DNA of 22,340 bases from NCBI GenBank assembly GCA_008931825.1, contig QXVZ01002123.1, positions 1 through 22,340 of the forward strand. Reading direction: 5' to 3'. The notes beneath the pieces are model-generated. The model worked only from the letters and a program-made list of their open reading frames with translations. It did no database searches and was not told the DNA's origin. The DNA is from Phallusia fumigata (taxonomy: Eukaryota > Chordata > Ascidiacea > Phlebobranchia > Ascidiidae). Of this stretch, positions 1 through 8,848 are shown one piece after another. How positions within the stretch are numbered: the first letter of the stretch is position 1; each line of letters begins with the position of its first letter. The translations under genes and the position numbers were made by a program.

Positions 1-6
1 AAACGC
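1..6 (+). CDS. Possible 3' end of an EGF-like exon (unit 0, five-Cys type)
   Basis: The window opens with six bases followed at once by a strong donor (gtaagt). This is how the EGF exons of this locus end. In the expected cassette order this would be the five-Cys EGF before the exon at 290. Too little is present to prove it. Confidence 0.3.
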
Positions 7-3000
7 GTAAGTGCGTAAGGTTCCAACTAATTATAACTCCACATGCAAGCAATAGGAAGCTATCAAAATGGCTATAGCCCCTACGTCACACCGCAAACAA
101 GGCCGTTTGTGTATGTTTGGTACATGTGGTTCCCAACCTATATTTGTTTTGGCTTAGTTAAACAATTTAGTTTTGATAAATGTATTAAACACAAGCAAAC
201 CGTTTTTAGCATTCCGTCTATTTATGTTTCGTCTAATTCACTGATTTGGAACTTCCACAAAAATACATACAAATCCATTTTGATGACAGGTCTTATCCAT
301 TGCGCGTCAGAGCCGTGTCAGTATGGGAAATGCGTTGAATTGTCCAATGGTTACCGTTGTCTTTGTCAAAAGGGTTTCGGAGGAAAGCAATGCTCATACA
401 GTAAGTGTAGACCCAAACTTGTGATAAATGTATGTAACGCAATTTTAAGTTTACAAACACAAAAGTGCAATTTCATTTCGGGAAATACAAACTTAATACT
501 AATGGGTTCGCAAATGACTTCAAAGTTGCTATTGCTTTAGCCACTACAGCGAGCATTAGTATAATTTTTTATCGTGCACTGTTTGGGATGTTAGTGTTGC
601 GTTATAGCCTTTGAAAAAGTTAGTTGGAGTTTTGACGCACCATTAAGAAGTGGTTAAACACGCTTGTTATCATACATTTATTGATACAAAAACCAAAAAA
701 ATTCTTTGTGTCATTTAATGTGGTGCGAGGGCTTGCTTTTTTGTGCTACGTTTGCCGAATCAAAATTATTGTGCGAAGGTCGTTGTTCCATTTCACGACA
801 CAGGTTTCTTGAGTTAGCCTCAATAGCGACGTCTGATACCACTTTTGGGACTTGAGTTTCAATTTAAAACGCCAAATGACTTTACTGAACGCTTCGCTTA
901 TTTGCTTATCCCGATTTCCAGATGCATTTACCCATAAGATTTTGAAACATGTTAAAATTTACTGAAAGGAACCTTACTGTTTTTCACCTCACCTTTAAAC
1001 TTGTGTAGACCATGCACAATGTGCTGCTGTTTTGTTTTATGTTTAGAATTTCTGAAAGGAGTTCATACAACTGCATACACTCCGACGGAGACAACTAAAA
1101 ATATTACAATCGCGTATCCGACTTGTCAAGGAACAAAAGCTGCACAAGTTGATGTTTCAATACGAGGAACAAATGTCAATGCGAAGATCGGTTTATTGCG
1201 GATTTTCGATTGGGGATTCACTTGCAGCCTGTCGTACCATATTGCCACTACTTACAATGTTTCCACATTGGACATAAAATGGAAAGCGTACTTTGGTATG
1301 ATCATCGTTTAAACTATAAATCGACGAACGCTGGTACTTTTGGTGTAAAACAAAACGTTACTTTCTTCACAGCTATAATGAAGTCAAAAAACAAAAATAT
1401 TTTGACGTCGATTTTTGTGTAAATAAAAAAAATAAGATAAAGAATAAAAAATAAAAATAAAAATAAAATAAATTTAAACCCTGCATAAAATAAAAAATAA
1501 AATTTACATTTCATTTCTTTTTCCGCTTCCGTTCATAAAAATGTTTTAAAATTTATGCTTTTTTCCGTACCGTTACGCATTTAATTGTTATTTCTTTCGT
1601 TAAACGCAGATCCGAGATTCTTTGACTCGAATCCATGTTTGAACGATGGCACATGTAGGAATACTCCAGGGAGTGTTACGTGTACGTGTCGGGCAAAGTT
1701 TACTGGACCACGCTGCGAAATACGTAAGTTCAAAAGTATGGTTTTACCATTTGGTTGGGTGTGGAAATCCTTGTGCTTTTTTCCAGACCTTCCACCATGC
1801 CATTCTAATCCATGCATGAATGGTGCAACTTGCATTAATATGCAGGGCTATTACGATTGCATTTGCACAGACCATTTTACTGGACTGAATTGTGAACGAA
1901 GTAAGTTTTAGATGACAGTTACGTCTTTGTAGATCTTGCCTAAAGGCTGCATGGTTATGGAGAACAATTATAGTTAATGCGACTCTAACACATTGATAAA
2001 ACTTATGCACCATGTTGCATTATAACATGAGCCGCAAAAACGACACGCCGAACGTTCAATATTGTGATCGTATGTATGATGAGAGATAGCGAAAATTGTC
2101 ATTTTAAAAAAATTTGGAGCCCAAAATTTTGTACCTGATGATTTATGTCTTATTCCTAACTAGCAACGCCGTTAATAATTTTGCAGTGTCTTCTAAATAT
2201 ATCCATTTTCCTGGGTACAAGGTTGTCATAAATTAAAACCTGGTTAAGTTTTCATCCTTCCGTTGTTCTCAGCGCAAACCCCTGCAGACTTTAAAAGGCC
2301 CTGTGATTTAGGAGATATAGGGGCCGAAGTTTCCTAAACATCAACCTATTGTTTATCGTTTGGTTTGCAGCAGCACGGCTCAGCTTTTCCACTCGAAAAC
2401 ATGAAAAACCCTTAAAATAGTAAGGCGATTGCGCTAACCATTCGGAACTTAACTGACGTATTTTACAGAACCTACACTTTCTGCACGTGCTATTGTCCCA
2501 CCAGTTTGGGAGCCTCCATACGGTTTAACATACAATGTGTCGTATCGTCGCTGCTACAGCGGGATGGCAACGGAAGTTCATGCAACGTTTCTTGAACGAA
2601 GCAGAAATCTAATGAACGCCACGACTCTTGCTATTTATCCTTGGGGATTTCAAACCCTCATTCAAAGACATAAGCCCAGAATACCACTCAAAGAGTACCG
2701 CAGCATTCGGTATCATGCTACATTCAGTAAGTTAACACGCGGAGTACAAATTTATCCATAACTTTGTAAACTTTTTTAAAATTTTCCATTTTTTCTCGCC
2801 ATACTTTTGTTTATGGGCAAAAACACCTAAAAGTGATTACTGAGTTTTTGCCAGAGATGTATCTCTGGCTAATGTGAATTAAAGAAATATGTTGGTTGGT
2901 TTTGATTATTGATTATTCCCCCCGTTTTAAAAACAAATGTTTCTCTTGGGGTGCATTTGGTTGTTTTGCAAATGGAAGTTCCTACCATAAAACTCGTGTG

Positions 3001-6000
3001 TCAACCAGATACCACCAACTACAAACAAAATCCGTGTCTCAACCGCGGAAAATGCACAAACAGCGTTGAACGCGGAAGATTATGCGAATGTCGTTCCGGC
3101 TACGCTGGAGAGTTTTGCGAAAAACGTAAGAACAGCTCCCGGTTTGTTCGCAACCGATTTTTGATGCATTTCGTGCTTTTTTGGAACTTTTTTATTCCTC
3201 TTCCACTACACAAGAAGTGTTATTAGGTAATAGTAAAAGGTTTGGAGCCATTGGCTGCCTAAAAAAATACTACACTTACTATGAATACCTTAACTCAGTG
3301 GTTCCCGATCAGGAAAGAATTTGATGGGTTAGGGGAGGAGTTTCCACTTTTCCGAAAGTGATGAGTAGTGGTTCCGAACTTTTTAACATTGCTTTTTATC
3401 AATTCCTGTCTAATAGAAGAGGAATGAAAAGTTTTAAAATAGGCAAAGGGTAAATTCATTTAAAATTGTGCCTGTCTTAACTATAACGTGGAAATCCCTC
3501 TCCATAACTAATAAAATTTCTCCTTGGGGAGAAATGACCTCCCGCTTAGCATATGGAAATCACTGAGTTATCCAATGTTTGAAAAGCACATTTTTTTCAG
3601 GTCTTTTGCATTGTTTTCCCAACCCGTGCTTCGCTGGGATCTGTACTGAGAGAGAAAGTGGTTATGACTGTACTTGCCCGGAAGGGTCGACTGGTCAGAA
3701 CTGTACGGTCGGTAAGTGATACTAACAACAAATAGTAGGCCAGTCACGCAGAGTAGAATTAACAAACAATACCGCTTGTTTCTCAAGGTGAGGTGCATAC
3801 TACACAAGGCGGCAATTTTAATGTGTAGTGAGGGCAATATAAAACTAAACCTTACGTGTTTCGCCATTAATTTTGCACCTTTGCAATTGCTCTCTTTCGA
3901 ACGCACCTCTTACTCCTCTCCTTTCACAATACCTTGGATATTAGTACCAGGCCTACAAGAGGCATATACCGAATCACATGCATTTCCAATCGGCAAGGAG
4001 TGGCAAGATCTAGCCTGCGGTGGGAATCGAACCCACGGCAGGGGCATATCAGGGGCTGGCGATCTACCACCTGAGCTACGCAGGCTCGATGGTGAGCCTA
4101 TCGAAAGTCGAATCACAGACACCGCTGCCATGTCAGCTTCTGGTTGGAGATCGTCAAATCGGCCACAGTATACAGCTGTGAATTTCATGCTTGTGCACGT
4201 TAATTCACAGTTATCCTTTGAATATAATTTAATTTGTCTAACCAAACCTAATTTGCTTAAGTTTTTTTTGTGTTGAAGTGTGGCAAGGCACACAAATGTA
4301 CTGGTCTAGCAATATTTCTCCAAGACTGTTTACCGTTTATTGTGTTTGCAGAATATCTAGATGGCCAAAAAGACGTAAGCAATGAAGAATGGATTTCAAA
4401 CCAGAGAAATGTTACGATCATTTATGATTCTTGCAAAAAAGAAAACGCCTCAAATGTTGATGTGTCATTACAAGGACAGATTGCGGCTTTGGTGAACGTT
4501 CGACTGCAGAACATTTACAACTGGGGGTTTACCGTGTATCTCACAAGGCATCCCAGTACAGTTCCTTGGGAACAGATTCAAGTAAATTTAACTTGGACAG
4601 CCTATTTTGGTAAGCAGTTTGTAATTTTTACTAAAAATTGCAATCTTTCACATGCTCGTGTGGTATTTTCAAGGGCAGGAAGAAAACCAAACACACAATT
4701 GCAGTACGCCAGGTCTTTAAGAGGCGTTATACCGAATTACAGAGACCTTTAAGACACTTTCATTCTGCAAGGCGTGGGCAAAAAACATTCCATTCAGCAT
4801 GACATGTGCAGCAGGCAGCGGTGTCTATGACACGACTTTTCGGCAGAGCGCCAACCCCGTATTGGCTCCTGCCGTGCGTTGGAAGCACATCGCAGTATAG
4901 ATTTTGCTAGCCACCGATTTGCTGAACAAAAATGCTTAGAAGATCGACTTTGGTTCGGTATTGCGCTTCTTTCAGGACTATAGCGTACTTTTGTTCATAT
5001 ATGTGTGTGGCGTTACCAGACCCCAGTATTAAAGTTGCGTGGATAGTAGTTCAAAGTCACACGCACAAAATTACGCGAACCAGCACTTACAAACGATGGT
5101 CAAAATGTTGGTGTGCTGATTGGCCGGAAAAGAACCAGTTTTCTTTGATGCAACAACGTTTTTAATAGTTCTTACAACTCGGAAAAAGTTTTCTAAACAA
5201 TTTTTTTTTTTTTTTTTTTTTTTTTTTGTAGATGTACGAAACGGTAATTCCAAAGCAGCAGTGCGTGACTCTCTAAATCCGTGTTTGCATGGAGGCAAAT
5301 GCAGCAACACGATTGACGGACACATTTGCGCATGTAAAAAGCGATATTTCGGAAAATATTGCGAAACAGGTAATTCTTTTTATCAAACATCAGTTTTTTG
5401 CTTGAATAACGGGGGGATTAAATCTGGCAACACATACGGTTCTTCAAATTATTTTAGTGCTGCCCTTTTGCGAAACGGAACCTTGTGCCAATGGTGGAAC
5501 GTGTTTTGATTCCAGATGCCATTGCCCTCCTGGATTCCGAGGACCAAGCTGTAAATCAGGTTAACAACTTTAGATAACAACATGCTGTTGCCTAATGTCA
5601 ATCCCGGTACTATAACATTATGGGCCACCAGACAAAACTAAGAGATTATGTCGGGGCCTTAATTATAATGTAAATAGTTGTTAAAAATACTACTGCAAAA
5701 TGTTGTAAACAAGCGTGTGATGCTTTAAACTAAGGGATAACTTATTCAAAAAACAATAGTTATTTCTTTGGGCCTTTTTCACATTTCATTACGGATTCGA
5801 TTAGGAGGATTGGAGACGCGAGAATCGATTAGAGCCATTCTTTACAACGCAATACCTTTCTGTACAGTATTTTTAACTACAGGGTCCTCAAAGTTGTCAA
5901 GTAAAGGGTCCTCAAAGTAGTAAATGAAAAACCTCGCTCCTTTCTGTAATATGTTTCGGACACTATTTCACCTTCAAGAAAAAAAAAATCAAAAATAAAA

Positions 6001-8848
6001 GAGAAATTACTTGCAATGCTGGTGAGGTCTTTACTACGAGTGATACTTGATTAATCATTATTACAAACAAAATGCTTTTATTTAGTTGTGGTGCATGGCT
6101 CTTATCATCTTCAACCCGAAGAACGATTTCAGACTGTGATTTTTGATCGATGTTACAACAAAAAACCAAAAGAAATTGTTGGAAAAATATTTCGATCGGG
6201 TCAACAGCAGATTGGGTTTTCTGGTTCAGCCATTGTTCTGTACGAAAATGGATTTTTAATTCAAATAAATCGTCCTTGGTCTCCTACGAAACGAAATTTT
6301 ACCGGTATGGAGTTCAAATGGAGTGCTTATTTTGGTAAGTTTGAGCTTGTTGACTAATACATTCTTTTAATAGATCGAGCTGCTAGATTGCGTTGCGTAT
6401 AGAAAACTCTTGTATCGAATTCAAATTAATAGTTTGGGAATTGGTTGACAAATTTAAACAGTTTTGCTTCGTGTTTTTTTGTTGTTGTCATATCACTCAA
6501 AAATAGTCCACGAATATTAACGGAATATTGTTCAGTAGGAACTGTATAGTTCAGTAGGAAAGTAAAATATAAAGAACCGTGCATTTGGTTAAGGTCCTGT
6601 AGGCCTTAACGGAGATATGTTTTGCAATATTTTCGGAAAGTAGGTGGTACAGTGCGTATGCGCAATAAATAAAGCTCAGAAACCGTTAGAACGGTTTTTA
6701 TGATTCCAGCGAAAAATTCACACTAAAATAAAGGAGAAACGTTAAAGTGCCAGTACCTGCCAAGTTTTTGATTAAAAATGTTACTGCCAGAGAATTTGAG
6801 CAAAAGCTTCTTGACATCTTTTCTCGTGATGACGTTTGCTATACAATTTACCAGAAATATGTTTTTAATTAAACTACTTTTAAGTCCGTATTTTGTGTCC
6901 CAAAAGTTTTTAAGTTGCCATGAAAATGACCTTCTACTGTGCATACGTACTGTTCAGGAACAAACTTTCTCCGTGCTCCGTTATTTGTGGAGACTTAGCT
7001 TTAAAAGGTGGCTTCAATTACAGTAACAAGCAACTTCAAAACTGACATGTGTGAGAACGGGGGACGATGTAGCGTATTAAACGAAAACGATATTCATTGT
7101 AACTGCACTCAGTCGTACAAAGGCAAATACTGCCAAACAGGTAAGGGTAAACATAAAAATGAATTAGCAGCGAAACAAACTAATGTTAAGTTTTGCAGAG
7201 ATTCGCAACTGTACGCCTACTACGTGTAAGAACGGCGGTGCATGCATAGATACAAGCATGGGTTTTAGATGCACATGTAAGAATGGATACAAAGGAGTTG
7301 ACTGCTCACTTGGTAAGATTGGATACGTTAATTACTTTTCTAAACTGCTTTCTGGTGTTTCAAAAGTACTTTGTCTTGTTATGCAAAGACTTGACCAAAT
7401 GCAAAATTGTGCAAACTGCCTTCAAACGCAGGAAATATACCAGTGACGTCGACAACATGACGCCATTAGCATGGCACGCCAGTCTTTACCTTTTTGACTA
7501 CATTTGCATACTGGCACACTGCGTTTAAAAGGTTGCCGAACCCTGTGTGCAGAAATGGTACTGAACCACGGGTGTTTAATAAACACGAATTCAGTTTTGG
7601 ATAAACTACAATAGAGCACACTCAATCAGTCTGTGTAACTCTTATTGAGAATAATGAAATCGATTTCGCCTAACAAATGCCATCATCGGTTCTTATCTAA
7701 ATATAATCAATCTATTTAATTTACAGTACCAATCAACGGAACGTATGTGGTCCCTCGTCCTTACGAATATTCCCGTTTTGTCCCATTCAGCGTTACCTAC
7801 GACCGCTGCCAAAGTGGACAAGCAAAAATAGTTCGAGCGTTTGTTACTCGGCAAAGCAGAAATCGTTGGCGACAAAAAGCAAAAATTGTGAACATTCATT
7901 TGTGGGGTTTTGATGGTTTCTTTCTGAGGGAGAACTTTAACCTTGTCCAACCAGCGGTGGCAGTACACTGGGAAGCTTTGTTCAGTAAGTACCTGTGCAA
8001 AAATGATACACCTATAATGTTTTAATGCCCAACATTCATATCTTTTTTGCTGGCAGATGAAAGCGAATACCAAAGTGAAGTTTGCAAACACAATGGACAG
8101 TGCGTGAATACTGCAAACGGGCGTGTTTGTACCTGCGCACCAGGATATTTGGGACAAAGTTGTGAACAAGGTAAACGTAAGAGATTCAATTTTAAATACT
8201 TAATGAAAAATGCCTGCCATTTGTACATCACCTCAAACAAACGTTTTGTAAACCGACTTCGAAATACATGTTTTTTTTAGTATTTTGTAGGTTAGTAAAG
8301 GTATACTCTGTGAGGAGTGATTCTATAATACTTTGTGAGGAGCGATTCTGTAATTGATCAATATTTGAGGTTGGGTGTCATGGCCTATCGTCGTTGGTTA
8401 TAATTTCCCTGTTAGTTTTTGTAACTGATATAGCGTTCAATACGGGCTAACCCGATCTGCAGGTTTAAATGCCACCCACTCCTGTTTAGTAATGCTACAG
8501 GAAAATGCTAGTAAAATATTTGCCAATCTAATAAGGCTACTCTTGAGAGCACATAAGAGAGAAGCAAAGTAGTTTGAACATAAATGCATTACAAAGTTGT
8601 TGTTAATTCCTTTTTTAGTCGATTATTGCCGGTCCAACCCATGCCTCAACGGTGGAAGTTGCTCCAGTGATGGTAATCTCGGTTTTCAATGCAAATGTTC
8701 CGAAGGATTTGTTGGAAAGCGTTGCTCATTCGGTAAATATTTTTGCGAATGTTAGCAATAGTAAAATTACGTTTGGTAATCCGCAAGTTTTATTTTGTTT
8801 TTTTCAGACATTTTGCAGTGGAAGTCCAACATGACAACTCAACATTAA
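1..8848 (+). CDS. Gene A (5' partial): multi-exon extracellular X-EGF-EGF repeat protein
   Basis: Spliced model of 18 exons: 1-6 (weak), 290-400, 1047-1295, 1610-1723, 1787-1900, 2469-2726, 3009-3125, 3601-3711, 4352-4609, 5232-5369, 5458-5559, 6086-6334, 7024-7140, 7199-7312, 7727-7984, 8057-8170, 8619-8732 and 8808-8848. About 860 residues are visible. All junctions are phase 1, so whole exons can be gained or lost in frame. The protein has the last EGF of one cassette, then five full cassettes of X domain, five-Cys EGF and six-Cys EGF, then a short non-EGF tail. The start and signal peptide are left of the window. EGF modules with Asn-linked glycosylation sequons imply an extracellular product. 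The family is not recognised. The order matches gene B, so the two are probably tandem paralogues. The 3' end is the least certain part: no close AATAAA is seen, and two acceptors compete for the last exon. Confidence 0.8.
290..400 (+). CDS. Gene A exon: six-Cys EGF-like domain, unit 0
   Basis: Acceptor gatgacag, donor gtaagt, phase 1-1, 111 bp. It reads [14 protein letters not shown] then [10 protein letters not shown] and ends at KQC: six cysteines in EGF spacing with C1-x4-C2. The ..HC..PC..G.C.EL.NGY.C.C wording also occurs in units 6 and 8. Confidence 0.85.
401..1046 (+). other. Intron, gene A (646 bp)
   Basis: AT-rich sequence between the unit 0 EGF and X1. No exon-like frame, RNA gene or repeat recognised. 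Confidence 0.6.
1047..1295 (+). CDS. Gene A exon: X domain 1
   Basis: Acceptor tttatgtttag, donor gtatga after the codons for Tyr-Phe-(Gly). It starts FLKGVH, similar to X3 (YLDGQK) and X12 (YITGQK). Core features are [25 protein letters not shown] and IKWKAYFG. This is the only X domain with a second cysteine, just after WGF. An alternative acceptor at 1007-1008 would add a Cys-rich N-terminal stretch; I prefer 1045-1046 because the start then matches the other X exons. Confidence 0.82.
1422..1508. repeat. Low-complexity A-rich (AAATA-like) tract
   Basis: Runs of aaataaaaata-type units within the X1-EGF intron. Simple sequence with no coding signal. Confidence 0.75.
1610..1723 (+). CDS. Gene A exon: five-Cys EGF-like, unit 1
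   Basis: Acceptor taaacgcag, donor gtaagt, 114 bp. Reads (D)[15 protein letters not shown] ... VTCTC ... FTGPRCEI. Five cysteines: the C1 position five residues before the first Cys is Phe. Closest in the window to the unit 10 counterpart (shared DP..F..NPC, CRNT and TG.RCE). Confidence 0.87.
1787..1900 (+). CDS. Gene A exon: six-Cys EGF-like, unit 1
   Basis: Acceptor ttttttccag, donor gtaagt, 114 bp. Reads [15 protein letters not shown], then [11 protein letters not shown] and FTGLNCERS. Canonical six-Cys EGF. The C-x-N-x4-Y-x-C-x-C stretch fits the consensus for EGF Asp/Asn beta-hydroxylation, but the N-terminal calcium-binding acidic motif is absent. Confidence 0.88.
1901..2468 (+). other. 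Intron, gene A (568 bp)
   Basis: Between units 1 and 2. No coding or repeat signal recognised. Confidence 0.55.
2469..2726 (+). CDS. Gene A exon: X domain 2
   Basis: Acceptor tattttacag, donor gtaagt, 258 bp. Starts (E)[11 protein letters not shown] and contains [31 protein letters not shown] and RYHATFS. One cysteine. The terminal Gly is Ser and the usual Trp in WxAYFG is Tyr. Resembles X11 (EPPY-Leu, RC-SG, IYP-GF). Confidence 0.87.
2851..2868. repeat. Short perfect inverted repeat (18 bp)
   Basis: ccagagat followed by atctctgg with a two-base centre, inside the X2-EGF intron. May be a hairpin or a transposon remnant; no function can be assigned. Confidence 0.4.
3009..3125 (+). CDS. Gene A exon: five-Cys EGF-like, unit 2
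   Basis: Reads (D)[15 protein letters not shown] ... [16 protein letters not shown], donor gtaaga. Five cysteines with Tyr at the C1 position. A second in-frame acceptor lies at 2977-2978 and would add [10 protein letters not shown]. The 3009 start gives the same nine-residue lead as the other five-Cys EGFs, so it is preferred. Confidence 0.8.
3126..3600 (+). other. Intron, gene A (475 bp)
   Basis: Ends in a clear polypyrimidine tract, tttttttcag. Nothing else recognised. Confidence 0.6.
3601..3711 (+). CDS. Gene A exon: six-Cys EGF-like, unit 2
   Basis: Acceptor tttttttcag, donor gtaagt, 111 bp. Reads [14 protein letters not shown] ... [17 protein letters not shown]. Six cysteines. The [10 protein letters not shown] ending recurs nearly unchanged in unit 11 ([10 protein letters not shown]), tying those two units together. 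Confidence 0.87.
4013..4085 (-). repeat. tRNA-derived element (SINE head or tRNA pseudogene)
   Basis: Read on the minus strand, 73 bases with complementary 7-bp acceptor arms (GCCTGCG/CGCAGGC), an A box (TAGCTCAGGTGGTAGA) and a B box (GGTTCGATTCC) in a perfect T arm (GTGGG/CCCAC). The D arm has one mismatch. The anticodon arm does not fold: CCAGC faces ATGCC, and the region holds a direct repeat, GCCCCTG-ATAT-GCCCCTG. I therefore call a tRNA-derived repeat or pseudogene, not a working tRNA, and assign no anticodon. It lies in a gene A intron; its outer limits are not defined. Confidence 0.6.
4108..4140 (-). repeat. Shared repeat segment (copy 1)
   Basis: On the minus strand this reads tgacatggcagcggtgtctg and then tgattcgactt, directly upstream of the tRNA-like block. 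A similar segment lies on the + strand near 4799-4843, so both are probably parts of one dispersed repeat family. Confidence 0.4.
4352..4609 (+). CDS. Gene A exon: X domain 3
   Basis: Acceptor gtgtttgcag, donor gtaagc, 258 bp. Starts (E)[13 protein letters not shown]; core [45 protein letters not shown] and LTWTAYFG. One cysteine and an Asn glycosylation sequon. Closest match in the window is X12. Confidence 0.9.
4799..4843 (+). repeat. Shared repeat segment (copy 2)
   Basis: tgacatgtgcagcaggcagc followed by ggtgtctatgacacgactt aligns with the reverse complement of 4108-4140, with a small insertion. Intronic. Confidence 0.35.
5201..5227 (+). repeat. Poly-T tract (27 T) at a 3' splice site
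   Basis: An uninterrupted run of 27 T directly before gtag and the exon at 5232. It serves as the polypyrimidine tract and is likely length-variable. Confidence 0.8.
5232..5369 (+). CDS. Gene A exon: five-Cys EGF-like, unit 3
   Basis: Acceptor ttttgtag, donor gtaatt, 138 bp, the longest EGF exon here. Its lead, (D)[17 protein letters not shown], is eight residues longer than in the other five-Cys EGFs. Five cysteines through HICAC and KYCET. C1 is absent; Asp sits at that spacing. Confidence 0.87.
5458..5559 (+). CDS. Gene A exon: six-Cys EGF-like, unit 3 (short)
   Basis: Acceptor attattttag, donor gttaac, 102 bp. Reads [33 protein letters not shown]. Six cysteines with a shortened C3-C4 loop (only FDSR), the most compact EGF in the window. 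Confidence 0.85.
5560..6085 (+). other. Intron, gene A (526 bp)
   Basis: Contains a short direct duplication, agggtcctcaaagt, at 5881-5894 and 5905-5918. No other structure recognised. Confidence 0.55.
6086..6334 (+). CDS. Gene A exon: X domain 4
   Basis: Acceptor ttatttag, donor gtaagt, 249 bp. Reads [44 protein letters not shown] and FKWSAYFG. One cysteine. WGF is degenerate (NGF). Confidence 0.87.
6335..7023 (+). other. Intron, gene A (689 bp)
   Basis: Contains a direct repeat gttcagtaggaa (about 6531 and 6550) and a palindrome aaccgttagaacggtt at 6681-6696. No exon-like frame recognised. Confidence 0.5.
7024..7140 (+). CDS. Gene A exon: five-Cys EGF-like, unit 4
   Basis: Acceptor aattacag, donor gtaagg, 117 bp. 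Reads (V)[15 protein letters not shown] ... IHCNC ... YKGKYCQT. Five cysteines; Phe occupies the C1 position. Confidence 0.86.
7199..7312 (+). CDS. Gene A exon: six-Cys EGF-like, unit 4
   Basis: Acceptor gttttgcag, donor gtaaga, 114 bp, after a 58-bp intron. Reads (E)[15 protein letters not shown], then [11 protein letters not shown] and GVDCSL. Canonical six-Cys EGF fitting the Asp beta-hydroxylation consensus (C-I-D-x4-F-x-C-x-C). Confidence 0.88.
7313..7726 (+). other. Intron, gene A (414 bp)
   Basis: Between units 4 and 5. Nothing beyond the splice signals recognised. Confidence 0.55.
7727..7984 (+). CDS. Gene A exon: X domain 5
   Basis: Acceptor aatttacag, donor gtaagt, 258 bp. Starts (V)[11 protein letters not shown]; core [29 protein letters not shown] and VHWEALFS. 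One cysteine; terminal Gly replaced by Ser. Confidence 0.88.
8057..8170 (+). CDS. Gene A exon: five-Cys EGF-like, unit 5
   Basis: Acceptor gctggcag, donor gtaaac, 114 bp. Reads (D)[15 protein letters not shown] ... [16 protein letters not shown]. Five cysteines with Tyr at C1. Confidence 0.87.
8171..8618 (+). other. Intron, gene A (448 bp)
   Basis: Contains an imperfect tandem duplication of about 26 bp near 8303-8354 (actctgtgaggagtgattct then actttgtgaggagcgattct). Otherwise featureless. Confidence 0.55.
8619..8732 (+). CDS. Gene A exon: six-Cys EGF-like, unit 5
   Basis: Acceptor cttttttag, donor gtaaat, 114 bp. Reads (V)[14 protein letters not shown] ... [16 protein letters not shown]. 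Six cysteines. Confidence 0.87.
8808..8848 (+). CDS. Gene A probable last exon: short tail
   Basis: Acceptor tttttttcag gives (D)[12 protein letters not shown] then TAA. A second phase-compatible acceptor, cattttgcag ending at 8818, gives (V)[13 protein letters not shown] and runs about 30 residues to a stop near 8902. Neither tail resembles X or EGF. No AATAAA within several hundred bases, so termination here is inferred mainly from the lack of further modules before the gene B signal peptide. Confidence 0.45.

Noticed and set aside
3568..3906. Minus-strand ORF of 112 codons
   Set aside because: It overlaps the convincing six-Cys EGF exon at 3601-3711 and runs into an intron; a shadow frame.
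4013..4085. Functional tRNA gene on the minus strand
   Set aside because: The anticodon stem does not pair and an internal direct repeat disrupts it.
3910..4293. Long ORFs on both strands across the tRNA-like block
   Set aside because: Driven by the GC-richer repeat sequence; no domain, and inside an intron.
290..8732. Notch or Delta/Jagged-type gene
   Set aside because: No DSL, MNNL, LNR, ankyrin or transmembrane segment; EGFs lack the usual calcium-binding lead and are interleaved with X domains.
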